NCBI GenBank assembly: GCA_029256725.1
Contig: JAQSXJ010000035.1
Span: 30,132 to 94,131, forward strand
Direction of reading: 5' to 3'
From: Anaerocolumna sp.
Lineage (GTDB): Bacteria > Bacillota > Clostridia > Lachnospirales > Lachnospiraceae
Length of the DNA: 64,000 bases
Both the position numbers and the translations under genes were made by a program. The notes beneath the pieces were generated by a model. It had not been told where the DNA came from and ran no database searches. It saw only the letters and a list, made by a program, of their open reading frames with translations. Shown here piece after piece: positions 17,417-25,424 of this stretch; within the stretch, counting starts at the first letter, position 1; each line of letters starts with the position of its first letter.

Positions 17417-18520
17417 TTATTTATTGTACTTATAAACTAAGACAAGCCCTGATCTCTGGTAGATCTGAGATACTTCAACAAGGTCCATTCCACCTGCATT
17501 TGCTGCAATCAGGTTAGATACCCAGGTTACACCAAAATCAACGGTTCCGTTATTAACAGCTGTGGTTTCTCCGATATCACCACCGCCAGGTACAATATTT
17601 ACCTCAAGACCAACTTCACTGTAATACCCCTTATCCAGTGCTACATAATAACCCATGAACTGTGCCTGGGGAAGCCACTTTAACTGTATGGATACACTTG
17701 ATTTTTCAGGTGTTCCGAACTTTCCATCCCCGGAAGCATTGGCTGCCTCCCAATAGGAAGTATCCCTGATATTATCAAGTGTTATGGTCTGTAACTTATC
17801 AGCTGCAGCGGAGTCATCTAACTTGATGTATTTCTTTGCAAGATCCAGGGTCTGCTGCATCGCTGTATCATCCATCTTACCGTAATCCTTAACACCAGCT
17901 CCCTTGGTATCTGTTTCTACCAATTTTTTAACCTCTTCTGCCATATAGGACTGATGCTCACTGGATACACTGGAACCATACTTAAATACGATTTCTGCTG
18001 CCTCTTCCGGATTTGCGCAGGCATATTCCCAACCTTTTAAAGAAGCATATAAGAAGGCTTTTACGGTATTTGGATTAGCCTCTGCAAAAGCTCTGGTAGT
18101 AAATATATTATCCTCCAGCATAGCAACGCCTTCATCGTTCATATCAATATAACCTACGGAATCACCGTATTTATAACCACCTTCGTAGGAGTTCTTAACG
18201 AGACCCAATTCGTTATATGTCATGGCTGATGCAAGCAGGATGGAATCATCATCAAAACCGTCCATATCAAACGCCTGGCTCAAATAAGTCGTAGGCTGTT
18301 CGTATTTTGTAAGTAATGCCTGAATTTCATATTCATTGCCAATACCCCAATTTCCTACCTTGCCTTCTGTGGCTGCCTTTACTACGATGTCCTTTGCGCT
18401 GGCTTCTTTGCTGAAGTAGGCACCTGCGGATGAACTTTCTGAATCTCCTTTTGAACCGCAGGCTGTAAGACTGAATACCATTACCAGAGAAAGAGCTGCT
18501 GTTAATAACCTTTTTTTCAT
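17417..18520 (-). CDS. Pyrimidine ABC transporter substrate-binding lipoprotein, NMT1/THI5-like, apparently circularly permuted
   Basis: 367 residues with a lipoprotein signal (lipobox SLTA-C21). Homologues of the NMT1/THI5 family normally begin with the QLKWLPQAQFMGYYVALDKGYY segment and later have the GKKVGNW.GNEYE segment and the LKGWEYA..NPEEAA helices. Here the order is reversed. Residues 53-260 carry the usual second part (GKVGNWGIGNEYEIQALL, LLASAMTYNELGLV, DEGVAMLEDNIFTT, LYASLKGWEYACANPEEAAE, ending SYWEAANAS). Residues 274-367 carry the usual first part (SVSIQLKWLPQAQFMGYY, PGGGDIGETTAVNNGTVDFG, ending SGLVLVYK). The open frame is uninterrupted and has a good ribosome site (AAGGAGG). 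It should deliver a pyrimidine to the two permeases that precede it in the operon. Confidence 0.88.
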   Translation of the reverse strand: MKKRLLTAALSLVMVFSLTACGSKGDSESSSAGAYFSKEASAKDIVVKAATEGKVGNWGIGNEYEIQALLTKYEQPTTYLSQAFDMDGFDDDSILLASAMTYNELGLVKNSYEGGYKYGDSVGYIDMNDEGVAMLEDNIFTTRAFAEANPNTVKAFLYASLKGWEYACANPEEAAEIVFKYGSSVSSEHQSYMAEEVKKLVETDTKGAGVKDYGKMDDTAMQQTLDLAKKYIKLDDSAAADKLQTITLDNIRDTSYWEAANASGDGKFGTPEKSSVSIQLKWLPQAQFMGYYVALDKGYYSEVGLEVNIVPGGGDIGETTAVNNGTVDFGVTWVSNLIAANAGGMDLVEVSQIYQRSGLVLVYKYNK

Positions 18521-18590
18521 GATGTTTCCTCCTTATTTGCTATCATTAATCTTTCTTGTTTATATCAGCCAAAGTTCGCTCGTCTTTGTA

Positions 18591-19391
18591 TCATTTTCTG
18601 CGATGCTTTAGCAAAATACCTTCAAAAACCATAAGAATCATATACATTAAGATTCCAATCAGACAGGCTGCTGTTATATAAGCCCAAGCTGTGGAATATT
18701 GAGCTAATACGATATTCTCTCTTATCTGCCTTCCAACTCCGGTTATATATTCTGCGAAATATTCACTAACAAGTGCACTGATTACACAAGCCGGTACGCT
18801 TACCCTTAGCGCTATAAATATGTACGGAATACTGTTTGGCAGCCTTAATTTAACAAAAGTAGTTATCTTATCAGCTGCATATGTCTTCATTAAATCTTCA
18901 CTGAAGGGTTTTACTTCTGTCAGCCCCCGATATGCGTTAATACTCATAGCTGCTGTGCAGATTACCATTACTACCAGAATCTTTGCTACCATACTTCTTA
19001 CGCTGGCATCTTTGCTCACATCCTTTGTCCAGTTAGTAATAACCGGAGCTAATGCAACAATAGGTACTGCATTAAAGGCAGATACTACATTAAGTCCCCC
19101 TCCTCCCCATCTGGGAAATATGGTAGCAATGATCGCAACTGCATATCCTAACAGTGAGCCCGCTAAAAGCCCAAGCACCGCCACGATTAAAGTGGACTGA
19201 ATATTTCCCGCTATCTTTGGGAGATTATCCAAAATGATATTTCCGATGCGTGAAGGCAGAGGCAATGTAAATTCATCGGTTCCAAGTATTTTATGTAGAA
19301 TTCCGGTCTGCCACAAAGCAAATATAAGACCTCCAAAACTTAAGGGATATAAAAGGGAAGTAAATGCAGCTTTTTTACTTTTTGTCTTCAT
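18591..19391 (-). CDS. ABC transporter permease (pyrimidine uptake), second subunit
   Basis: 266 residues with about six membrane helices and the binding-protein-dependent permease EAA loop region (LTEVKPFSEDLMKTYAADKITTFVKLRLPNSIPYIFIALR), typical of the SsuC/ThiX/TauC group. GGGAGAAGG precedes the ATG, which lies within the end of the upstream permease gene (17-base overlap). Together with 19375-20220 it forms a heterodimeric channel driven by the ATPase at 20253. Confidence 0.9.
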   Translation of the reverse strand: MKTKSKKAAFTSLLYPLSFGGLIFALWQTGILHKILGTDEFTLPLPSRIGNIILDNLPKIAGNIQSTLIVAVLGLLAGSLLGYAVAIIATIFPRWGGGGLNVVSAFNAVPIVALAPVITNWTKDVSKDASVRSMVAKILVVMVICTAAMSINAYRGLTEVKPFSEDLMKTYAADKITTFVKLRLPNSIPYIFIALRVSVPACVISALVSEYFAEYITGVGRQIRENIVLAQYSTAWAYITAACLIGILMYMILMVFEGILLKHRRK

Positions 19392-20220
19392 AAGTCCTTC
19401 TCCCTCCTGAAACCCTCTTCCTCTTATGAGGCATGAACAGTTTCTCTATCACTCCCATCAGGTAGAAACTCAAAATACCGATTATGGCACTTAGCAATAC
19501 AATCTGCCAGAATACCATAATAGACATGGCATGTTTTAAAGATTGAGATAACATACAGCCAAGTCCTCCGTCTCCCTGCAGGGTATCCACCAGTATAGAA
19601 GCGGTTATCGCCATGGGCGCTGATATTTTAAGACCGGTGAAAAAGTAAGGAATAGCCGAAGGTATCAGAGTCTTTGTATACACCTGCCACTTATTGGCTG
19701 CACATATATACATCAGATCATGTTTTTCTCTCTCTACGGACTTAAAACCGGCCAGCGTATTGGCTGCAACGGGATAGAAAGTTAGAATTGCAGCAATTAC
19801 GATACGGCTGATACCGATATCTCTTGTAATTGCAAGAACGATGGGTGCCATTCCAAGTATTGGGATCATCTGGATTATCATGAGATATGGAAAGGCTATC
19901 TTTTCAATTACTCCGGACAGATTCATAAGTAATGCCAGGATAAAACCGCTGATCATACCAATTAAAAAACCGGTTCCTGCTCTTAAAAGAGTGGCACCGG
20001 CGTTGGTGATAACTATTTGAAGGGCTGTCTGCCCGCTGCTTACTGGTTTGTTGCTAAATATTGAACCTATTATCTGATATATATGCGGTAATACATTTTC
20101 AGGTGTTCTCTTGGTTCCCTGTACATAAAAGGCTCCGATTTCCCAGACAATCATAATTCCAAGAGCCCAAAGAAGGGTTACTGCACCTTTGGTGTCTCCA
20201 ATTCTTTTTAAGATCTTCAA
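19375..20220 (-). CDS. ABC transporter permease (pyrimidine uptake), first subunit
   Basis: 281 residues of the same family as the next gene, with six or so membrane helices and an EAA loop (GFKSVEREKHDLMYICAANKWQVYTKTLIPSAIPYFFTGLK). It starts at a TTG with AAGGAGAG 7 bases upstream, 32 bases after the ATPase. Two different permeases of this type next to an NMT1-like binding protein fit uptake of a pyrimidine or precursor such as uracil, thymine or hydroxymethylpyrimidine; the operon favours catabolic pyrimidines. Confidence 0.9.
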   Translation of the reverse strand: MKILKRIGDTKGAVTLLWALGIMIVWEIGAFYVQGTKRTPENVLPHIYQIIGSIFSNKPVSSGQTALQIVITNAGATLLRAGTGFLIGMISGFILALLMNLSGVIEKIAFPYLMIIQMIPILGMAPIVLAITRDIGISRIVIAAILTFYPVAANTLAGFKSVEREKHDLMYICAANKWQVYTKTLIPSAIPYFFTGLKISAPMAITASILVDTLQGDGGLGCMLSQSLKHAMSIMVFWQIVLLSAIIGILSFYLMGVIEKLFMPHKRKRVSGGRRTYEDKK

Positions 20221-20252
20221 GGTTTACTCTCCTTCCCAGCTATAATCCTCTG

Positions 20253-21026
20253 CTATACTCCTTCAAAGCTGTTTCTTACTTTTGCTACCAAAGTAGTAAA
20301 TTCAAAGGTATCCTTTAATTCTTTCCTTCTGGGTCTTGGCAGGTCAATATCTACTACTGCCGAAAGTCTTCCGGGATGAGGTGAGAGGACACAGACTCTG
20401 TCAGAGAGGAACACAGCTTCTGCTATATTGTGAGTTACAAAGATAACCGTCTTATTGGTTTTACTCCAGATGCGGAGTAAATCCTCGTGAAGTTTCTCTC
20501 TTGTGAATTCATCCAAAGCTGAGAAGGGTTCATCCATTAATAAGATCTCCGGCTTTAAGGCCAAAGCTCTTGCTATACCAACTCTTTGCTGCATACCACC
20601 ACTTAACTGATGGGGATAATGCTCCGCAAAAGTTGTGAGCCCTACTAAGTCAAGCATCTTATCAGCTCTGGCTTTTCTGTCTTCTTTCTTAACCTTCATC
20701 AATTCCAGCGGTAATTCAATGTTCTTTCTTACTGTCCTCCATTCATAAAGTACCGGGCTCTGAAATACCATTCCATATTTGCGGCTAAGCCTTGCTGATT
20801 CCGTTGAACTTCCCTCTATCAGAACTTCTCCGCCGGTGGGTTTTAACAGGTCAGCCACTATTCGAAGCAGTGTTGTCTTACCGCAGCCGGAAGGTCCAAG
20901 GAGGGATATAAATTCACCTTTCTGTATGTCCAGGCTGACACCGGTTAAGGCGGTGACCTCATTACTGTCTGCCTGATAAATCATACTGACATTATTTAAT
21001 TTTATCTCGATATTAGTGTTTTCCAT
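20253..21026 (-). CDS. ABC transporter ATP-binding protein (pyrimidine uptake)
   Basis: 257 residues from the ATG at 21026, chosen because GAAAGGAG lies 6 bases upstream; the frame extends to 21110 but that part covers the leader hairpin. It has Walker A GPSGCGKTT, Q-loop FQSPVLYEWRTV, signature LSGGMQQRVGIARAL, Walker B ILLMDEPFSALD and the H-loop FVTHNIAEA. It belongs to the nitrate/sulfonate/thiamine-precursor (SsuB/ThiZ-like) ATPases. First gene of the pyrimidine operon. Confidence 0.93.
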   Translation of the reverse strand: MENTNIEIKLNNVSMIYQADSNEVTALTGVSLDIQKGEFISLLGPSGCGKTTLLRIVADLLKPTGGEVLIEGSSTESARLSRKYGMVFQSPVLYEWRTVRKNIELPLELMKVKKEDRKARADKMLDLVGLTTFAEHYPHQLSGGMQQRVGIARALALKPEILLMDEPFSALDEFTREKLHEDLLRIWSKTNKTVIFVTHNIAEAVFLSDRVCVLSPHPGRLSAVVDIDLPRPRRKELKDTFEFTTLVAKVRNSFEGV

Positions 21027-21057
21027 GAAAGGCTCCTTTCGCTCTATACCAAAGCAA

Positions 21058-21092
21058 AAGGGCAACAGCGCCTTTTCCTGCGCCATTGCCCT
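21058..21092 (-). promoter_or_regulatory. Stable hairpin in the pyrimidine operon leader
   Basis: AGGGCAA-CA-GCGC pairs with GCGC-CA-TTGCCCT around an 8-base loop. It lies between the promoter (21109-21136) and the ATG at 21026. There is no long T run, so it looks like an RNA stability or regulatory structure rather than a full terminator. Confidence 0.5.
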
Positions 21093-21094
21093 AC

Positions 21095-21136
21095 GAATCA
21101 TGTGATTCATTATACACGTATTTCCAAAAGAAGCAA
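21095..21136 (-). promoter_or_regulatory. Promoter and candidate operator of the pyrimidine operon
   Basis: On the minus strand TTGCTT (21136-21131), 16 bases, TATAAT (21114-21109). Directly downstream, at the start site, is an inverted repeat GAATCA-CA-TGATTC (21108-21095), well placed for a regulator, possibly the operon's own PucR protein (inference). Confidence 0.6.
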
Positions 21137-21229
21137 GTGTTTTTTCAAAAAATTTATGTGTTTTAGCACATATTATAATAATTATTTCGATAAAACAGTT
21201 ATTCCAAGTATATTTTCATATATTTTCGA

Positions 21230-21254
21230 CACAATGCATTGTGCTGCAGCACAA
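21230..21254. promoter_or_regulatory. Two overlapping perfect palindromes
   Basis: CACAATGCATTGTG (21230-21243) and TTGTGCTGCAGCACAA (21239-21254) share five bases. They lie ~95 bases upstream of the pyrimidine -35 box and 30 bases downstream of the MacB-like gene. An AGCACA half-site recurs at 21165-21170. They could be upstream activator sites. Confidence 0.4.
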
Positions 21255-21282
21255 TTCAAATGTCTTTGTTAAAGGTTGCTTA

Positions 21283-23634
21283 CTATTCTGACCTCAGAGC
21301 TTCAATAGCATTCTTTCTGGAGGCCATTTTAGCTGGAATATGACCACCTAATACAGTAAGGATTGTACTGATGGCAACCAGGAATACCGCATGCTCGATT
21401 TTAAGAGAAGCTACACCTTCCAATTCTGTAATGGTGAATAAGATTGCATTGATGGGAAAAGTCAGAGCCCAAGCTAATACAACACCAAGTAAACCGGAGA
21501 AGATTCCAAGGATGGTGGTTTCTGCATCAAATACACGGGTGATATCTTTCTTTCTGGCTCCTAATGCCCTTAAAATACCGATTTCCTTGGTACGTTCCAA
21601 TACAGAAGTATAAGTTATGATGGATATCATAATAAGACTCACTACCAGTGATATTGCAGCAAAGGCTATGAGAACTATGGTAATACCATCCATAATGCCG
21701 CTGGTCAGACTGGACATGGTCGCTGCCAGATCTGTGTAAACTATCTGGTCCTTAGCGTCCTTTCCGGTATTATACTGATCCAGGTAATCCGTAACTGCAT
21801 CCTTATCTTCAAAATTATCAGGATATACCATAATTACATAAGGTGTTGCATTTCCGCCAAGGTAGGATAAGAATACATCTTTTGTATCCTCCGTTAATTC
21901 TTCCATGGTAATCACGTTCTTATTGCTGTTTTCCTGGGCTTTTACAATTGCAGAATCTTTGGCACTGTCTATTACAAGCTCAGATAATTCATCACTGTAT
22001 GCAATTCCCGGAAGCAAGAGACCCATGGTAACTTCTTCTTTCTGACGTACTACACCAGCTATCTTAACAGTAATGGAATCTGCTGAATCGTACATAGCCT
22101 GATAATCATTGTTCGGCAGATAAGTTCCTGCTTCTGTGGGTACATAATATACATCATTGGGTATGATTTTAAATTCTGTTCCCACAATGTCATTAAAATT
22201 AATACTGTCCTTTCCATCTGTTTCAAAGCCGAGACTATTAAGGATATTATAATCCACACGATTTCTGGTATCGATTACCAGCACCAGATCCGTTTCCTTT
22301 GTGGGATATTCACCGGATAACAGATCATAGTTCTTTGTAAGGTAAGACTCTTCATCCGCTTTTAACTGCTTAGGGTAAGAAGATAACCCCATAGAGCCAG
22401 TAAGTGCAGCTCCAGAACCACCGCTTCCGGAGCTCTGACTCTGAGAGCTTAAGGATACAGGTATTACATTGTCCTCTACGTTACGGACCATATTCATGGA
22501 TACCAATCTGGAATACCCGATGCTGCTGCAGATTTCAGGATCGATCTTATTTAAGTAATCCAAATAATCCTGCGTGAAGATATTTCTGTGGGAAATCTGC
22601 GTATCCGCAGGGTCATAAAGCGTTACTTTATCTGTTTCTGCAAAAGATTCAGCTTCCTCATTCGCTCTCTCTTCCCTCATTTTCTCCATGCTCTCGGCAT
22701 CAACTGTAGTAGCTGACTGAGAAATTATAATAGGGAACTCCGCCATTGCATCTTTTTGGAAGTCATCAATCTGCGTCTGAAAACCGGTAGATAAACTTAA
22801 TATTACAGCAATTCCTATGATACCGATACTGGAAGCAAAAGCAGTTAATATGGTCCTTCCCTTCTTGGTACGGATATTATTAAAGGAAAGCCTTAGAGCT
22901 GTAAGGAAACTCATACTGGTCTTCTTTAGCTTAAATTCATCACCTTTTGGTTTTTCGATATGAGGGTGGGTATCAGATATGATTTTACCGTCCTGAAACC
23001 TTATGATACGGTCTGCATAACTTTCTGCCAGTTCCGGATTATGGGTTACCATGATTACCAGTCTTTCTTTGGCAACTTCTTTAATTAATTCCATAATCTG
23101 AATACTGGTATTACTGTCCAGAGCACCTGTTGGTTCATCACACAATAAAATCTCCGGGTCATTTGCTAAGGCTCTGGCTATTGCAACACGCTGCATCTGA
23201 CCGCCGGAGAGCTGATTGGGTTTCTTGTGCAGATGCTCTTTCAGCCCCACTTTTTCTAATACTTCAACAGCTCTTTTGTGTTTCTCCTCTGCCGAAACAC
23301 CACTTAATGTCATACCAAGTTCAACATTTGCTACAATACTAAGATGCATGATAAGATTGTAGCTTTGGAATACAAAACCTATGGAATTGTTTCGATAGGC
23401 ATCCCAATCCCTATCGGTAAAATCCGCTGTTTTCTTTCCCTTGATTACAAGATCTCCTGAATCATATCTATCAAGCCCTCCGATGATATTTAAACAGGTA
23501 GTCTTCCCCGATCCACTTGTTCCAAGTATTGCTACGAATTCCTTTTGCCTGAAAGCAACACTAATTCCGTCAAGGGCTTTGGTTTCTATTCCCCCGACAT
23601 TGTAAGATCTTTTTACATTTTTTAATTCCAGCAA
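21283..23634 (-). CDS. MacB-like ABC exporter (fused ATPase and FtsX permease)
   Basis: About 783 residues from a TTG at 23634 with AAGGAGG 8 bases upstream; the frame extends to 23688 without a ribosome site. Residues ~1-230 are a LolD/MacB-type ATPase (GTSGSGKTT, LSGGQMQRVAIARAL, ILLCDEPTGALDS). The permease half starts with helix TILTAFASSIGIIGIAVILSL, has a ~370-residue extracytoplasmic region rich in Ser, Asp and Thr, and ends in three helices typical of FtsX (SLVVSLIMISIITYTSVLERTKEIGILRALGARKKDI). These work as mechanotransmission devices or exporters of lipoproteins or peptides; the cargo is unknown. No periplasmic adaptor gene is adjacent, as expected in Gram-positive bacteria. Confidence 0.9.
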   Translation of the reverse strand: MLELKNVKRSYNVGGIETKALDGISVAFRQKEFVAILGTSGSGKTTCLNIIGGLDRYDSGDLVIKGKKTADFTDRDWDAYRNNSIGFVFQSYNLIMHLSIVANVELGMTLSGVSAEEKHKRAVEVLEKVGLKEHLHKKPNQLSGGQMQRVAIARALANDPEILLCDEPTGALDSNTSIQIMELIKEVAKERLVIMVTHNPELAESYADRIIRFQDGKIISDTHPHIEKPKGDEFKLKKTSMSFLTALRLSFNNIRTKKGRTILTAFASSIGIIGIAVILSLSTGFQTQIDDFQKDAMAEFPIIISQSATTVDAESMEKMREERANEEAESFAETDKVTLYDPADTQISHRNIFTQDYLDYLNKIDPEICSSIGYSRLVSMNMVRNVEDNVIPVSLSSQSQSSGSGGSGAALTGSMGLSSYPKQLKADEESYLTKNYDLLSGEYPTKETDLVLVIDTRNRVDYNILNSLGFETDGKDSINFNDIVGTEFKIIPNDVYYVPTEAGTYLPNNDYQAMYDSADSITVKIAGVVRQKEEVTMGLLLPGIAYSDELSELVIDSAKDSAIVKAQENSNKNVITMEELTEDTKDVFLSYLGGNATPYVIMVYPDNFEDKDAVTDYLDQYNTGKDAKDQIVYTDLAATMSSLTSGIMDGITIVLIAFAAISLVVSLIMISIITYTSVLERTKEIGILRALGARKKDITRVFDAETTILGIFSGLLGVVLAWALTFPINAILFTITELEGVASLKIEHAVFLVAISTILTVLGGHIPAKMASRKNAIEALRSE

Positions 23635-23849
23635 ACTTTTTTCCTCCTTATGTCTTAAGTATTTTGCCACGTTCCTGTCATTATACATAACGGAGGTACC
23701 AAAATCAAAAAAAATACTCTTAAATAATTGTTAAAATTTTATTATAACCTCCCAGTTATAAAAATAGTATAGAAGCATTATACCTGGAAAGAAATCACTC
23801 TAAAATCAACCTAAGAGCTACCTACATATGAAAAGCTCATTCGCATACT

Positions 23850-23871
23850 CACATAAACAGAAGTTTATGTG
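23850..23871. terminator. Hairpin downstream of hisS
   Basis: CACATAAAC-AGAA-GTTTATGTG, a 9-bp stem with a 4-base loop 15 bases after the hisS stop. It lacks a clear T run, so its function as a terminator is uncertain. Confidence 0.4.
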
Positions 23872-23885
23872 TAACACATTTATAT

Positions 23886-25124
23886 CTATTTATTTCCTAT
23901 CAATTGCACTTCTTCCGATTGCCCATAGATAAAGAAACCATCATATCCCTGCTCTTCCAGTCTGTCGATAAATTTACCGGTCTTTTTAGGTTTTACAAAC
24001 AGCGCAACGTTATATGACTCACGGAAATTCTTAGCAGTCTCCATAGCCCCAAGGAAATCCTTCTCATCATAAATAACTGCAATCTGCTTCTTTCTGTCTG
24101 GTATCTGGTATCCAATATCCGTTAAAATCCCAAATATTCTTTCAAATCCAATAGAGAATCCAACTGCAGGTATACTGTCATTTAAGAATTTACCGATAAG
24201 GTTATCGTATCTTCCGCCACCTGCTATTGCACCTCTGAATTTCGTACTTTCAACTTCAAATACTGTACCGGTATAATAACCCTGTCCTCTGATAAGGGTA
24301 ATATCATAATCAATCTCAAATTCACTGTTTACAGCTTTTACAGAATCCAGAATAAATTGAATTTCCTTTAAGCTCTCTTCTTCCGGGCAAATTTCTGCTG
24401 CCTTGCTTAAAGTAAAAGGTTTTGTTGAGAGTATCTCTGCAAGCTTCTCTATACTGGAAGCTGAATATCCTTTACTGCCAAGTTCGTCCTTGACTCCGTC
24501 AAGCCCAATCTTATCCAGCTTATCAATAGATATGCAGACACTATCAAGCTCTTCTGCACCAAAACCGGCTGTAGTAAGAATGGCCTTTAGAAGCTTTCTA
24601 TTGTTAACCTTTATTTTAAATTCCCCGATACCAATATTCTTAAGCGCCTGAGCAGTAGTTATAATAAGTTCAACTTCTGCTGTTAAGGAGGTGGTTCCGA
24701 TGATGTCAATATCACATTGATAGAACTCTCTTAGGCGACCTTTCTGTGGTCGTTCCGCACGGTAAACTCTATCTATCTGGATGCATTTAAAGGGTGAAAG
24801 AAGCTTGTCCTTGTTGCTGGCATAATATCTGCTGAGGGGTAAGGTAAGATCATAGCGAAGTCCCATATCACTAAGTTCTTTTTCATCTTTTGCCTCCAGT
24901 GCTTTCTCTAATTTATCCCCTCTTTTTAATATCTTAAAAATAAGGTTTAAATTCTCGCCGCCTTCACTTTTATCCAAATTCTCAATATCTTCGATGACCG
25001 GTGTCATAATTCTCTGAAAACCGCAAGATTGATAGGTTTTTAATATTTGATCCATTAAATAGTCCCTAAGGGCTGCTTCTTTCGGTAAATAATCATTGGT
25101 TCCTTTTACGGTAGAAATTTTCAT
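23886..25124 (-). CDS. hisS: Histidyl-tRNA synthetase
   Basis: 412 residues from the ATG at 25124 (AAGGAAG upstream). Class II synthetase motifs are KGTNDYLPKEA at the start, motif 2 DRVYRAERPQKGRLREFYQCDIDIIG, the histidine motif LIRGQGYYTGTVFEV and motif 3 AIAGGGRYDNLIG...GFSIGFERIF. The C-terminal anticodon-binding domain is shortish (IAVIYDEKDFLGAMETAKNFR...FIYGQSEEVQLIGNK). The usual RGLDYY is RGQGYY, so this may be the divergent clostridial second HisS form. A HisZ-like paralogue is less likely because motifs 2 and 3 are intact. It charges tRNA-His in the cytoplasm. Confidence 0.9.
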   Translation of the reverse strand: MKISTVKGTNDYLPKEAALRDYLMDQILKTYQSCGFQRIMTPVIEDIENLDKSEGGENLNLIFKILKRGDKLEKALEAKDEKELSDMGLRYDLTLPLSRYYASNKDKLLSPFKCIQIDRVYRAERPQKGRLREFYQCDIDIIGTTSLTAEVELIITTAQALKNIGIGEFKIKVNNRKLLKAILTTAGFGAEELDSVCISIDKLDKIGLDGVKDELGSKGYSASSIEKLAEILSTKPFTLSKAAEICPEEESLKEIQFILDSVKAVNSEFEIDYDITLIRGQGYYTGTVFEVESTKFRGAIAGGGRYDNLIGKFLNDSIPAVGFSIGFERIFGILTDIGYQIPDRKKQIAVIYDEKDFLGAMETAKNFRESYNVALFVKPKKTGKFIDRLEEQGYDGFFIYGQSEEVQLIGNK

Positions 25125-25424
25125 AAATGTTCTTCCTTCTTTCAATAAATTATTGTTACAGGCATAGAGGTGCCTAAGGTGTATACAAAAACCCTTTGCT
25201 GTTCTGGATAAACAGAACACAAATCCAGCGCAAGCAGCTTTCATACGCACCCTAATAACAGAATTTGGCAGCAATGAATGCTGCCTTTATCATACGATAA
25301 ATTTCGGTTTCTTATATCCGCCTTCTGCTTTAATAGTAATTTTTCTAAAAAAGTGAATAAAGAATACCGAAAATAAAATCACGCTAATAAACAAAACAAA
25401 ACTGAGAGTATTCTTAAGAATACT
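25125..25424 (-). promoter_or_regulatory. hisS leader region with hairpins
   Basis: On the minus strand CTGGAT...ATCCAG (25228-25204), extended by TGCT/AGCA, is followed by AAAGGGTTTTTG, terminator-like. GGCAGC...GCTGCC sits near 25270-25286. I see no T-box signature (GGTGGNACCGCG), so control of hisS by tRNA is not supported. AGTATTCTTAAGAATACT near 25407-25424 may end the lipase transcript. Confidence 0.35.

Noticed and set aside
25125..25424. T-box riboswitch ahead of hisS
   Set aside because: No GGTGGNACCGCG antiterminator motif or stem I signature seen; only small hairpins.
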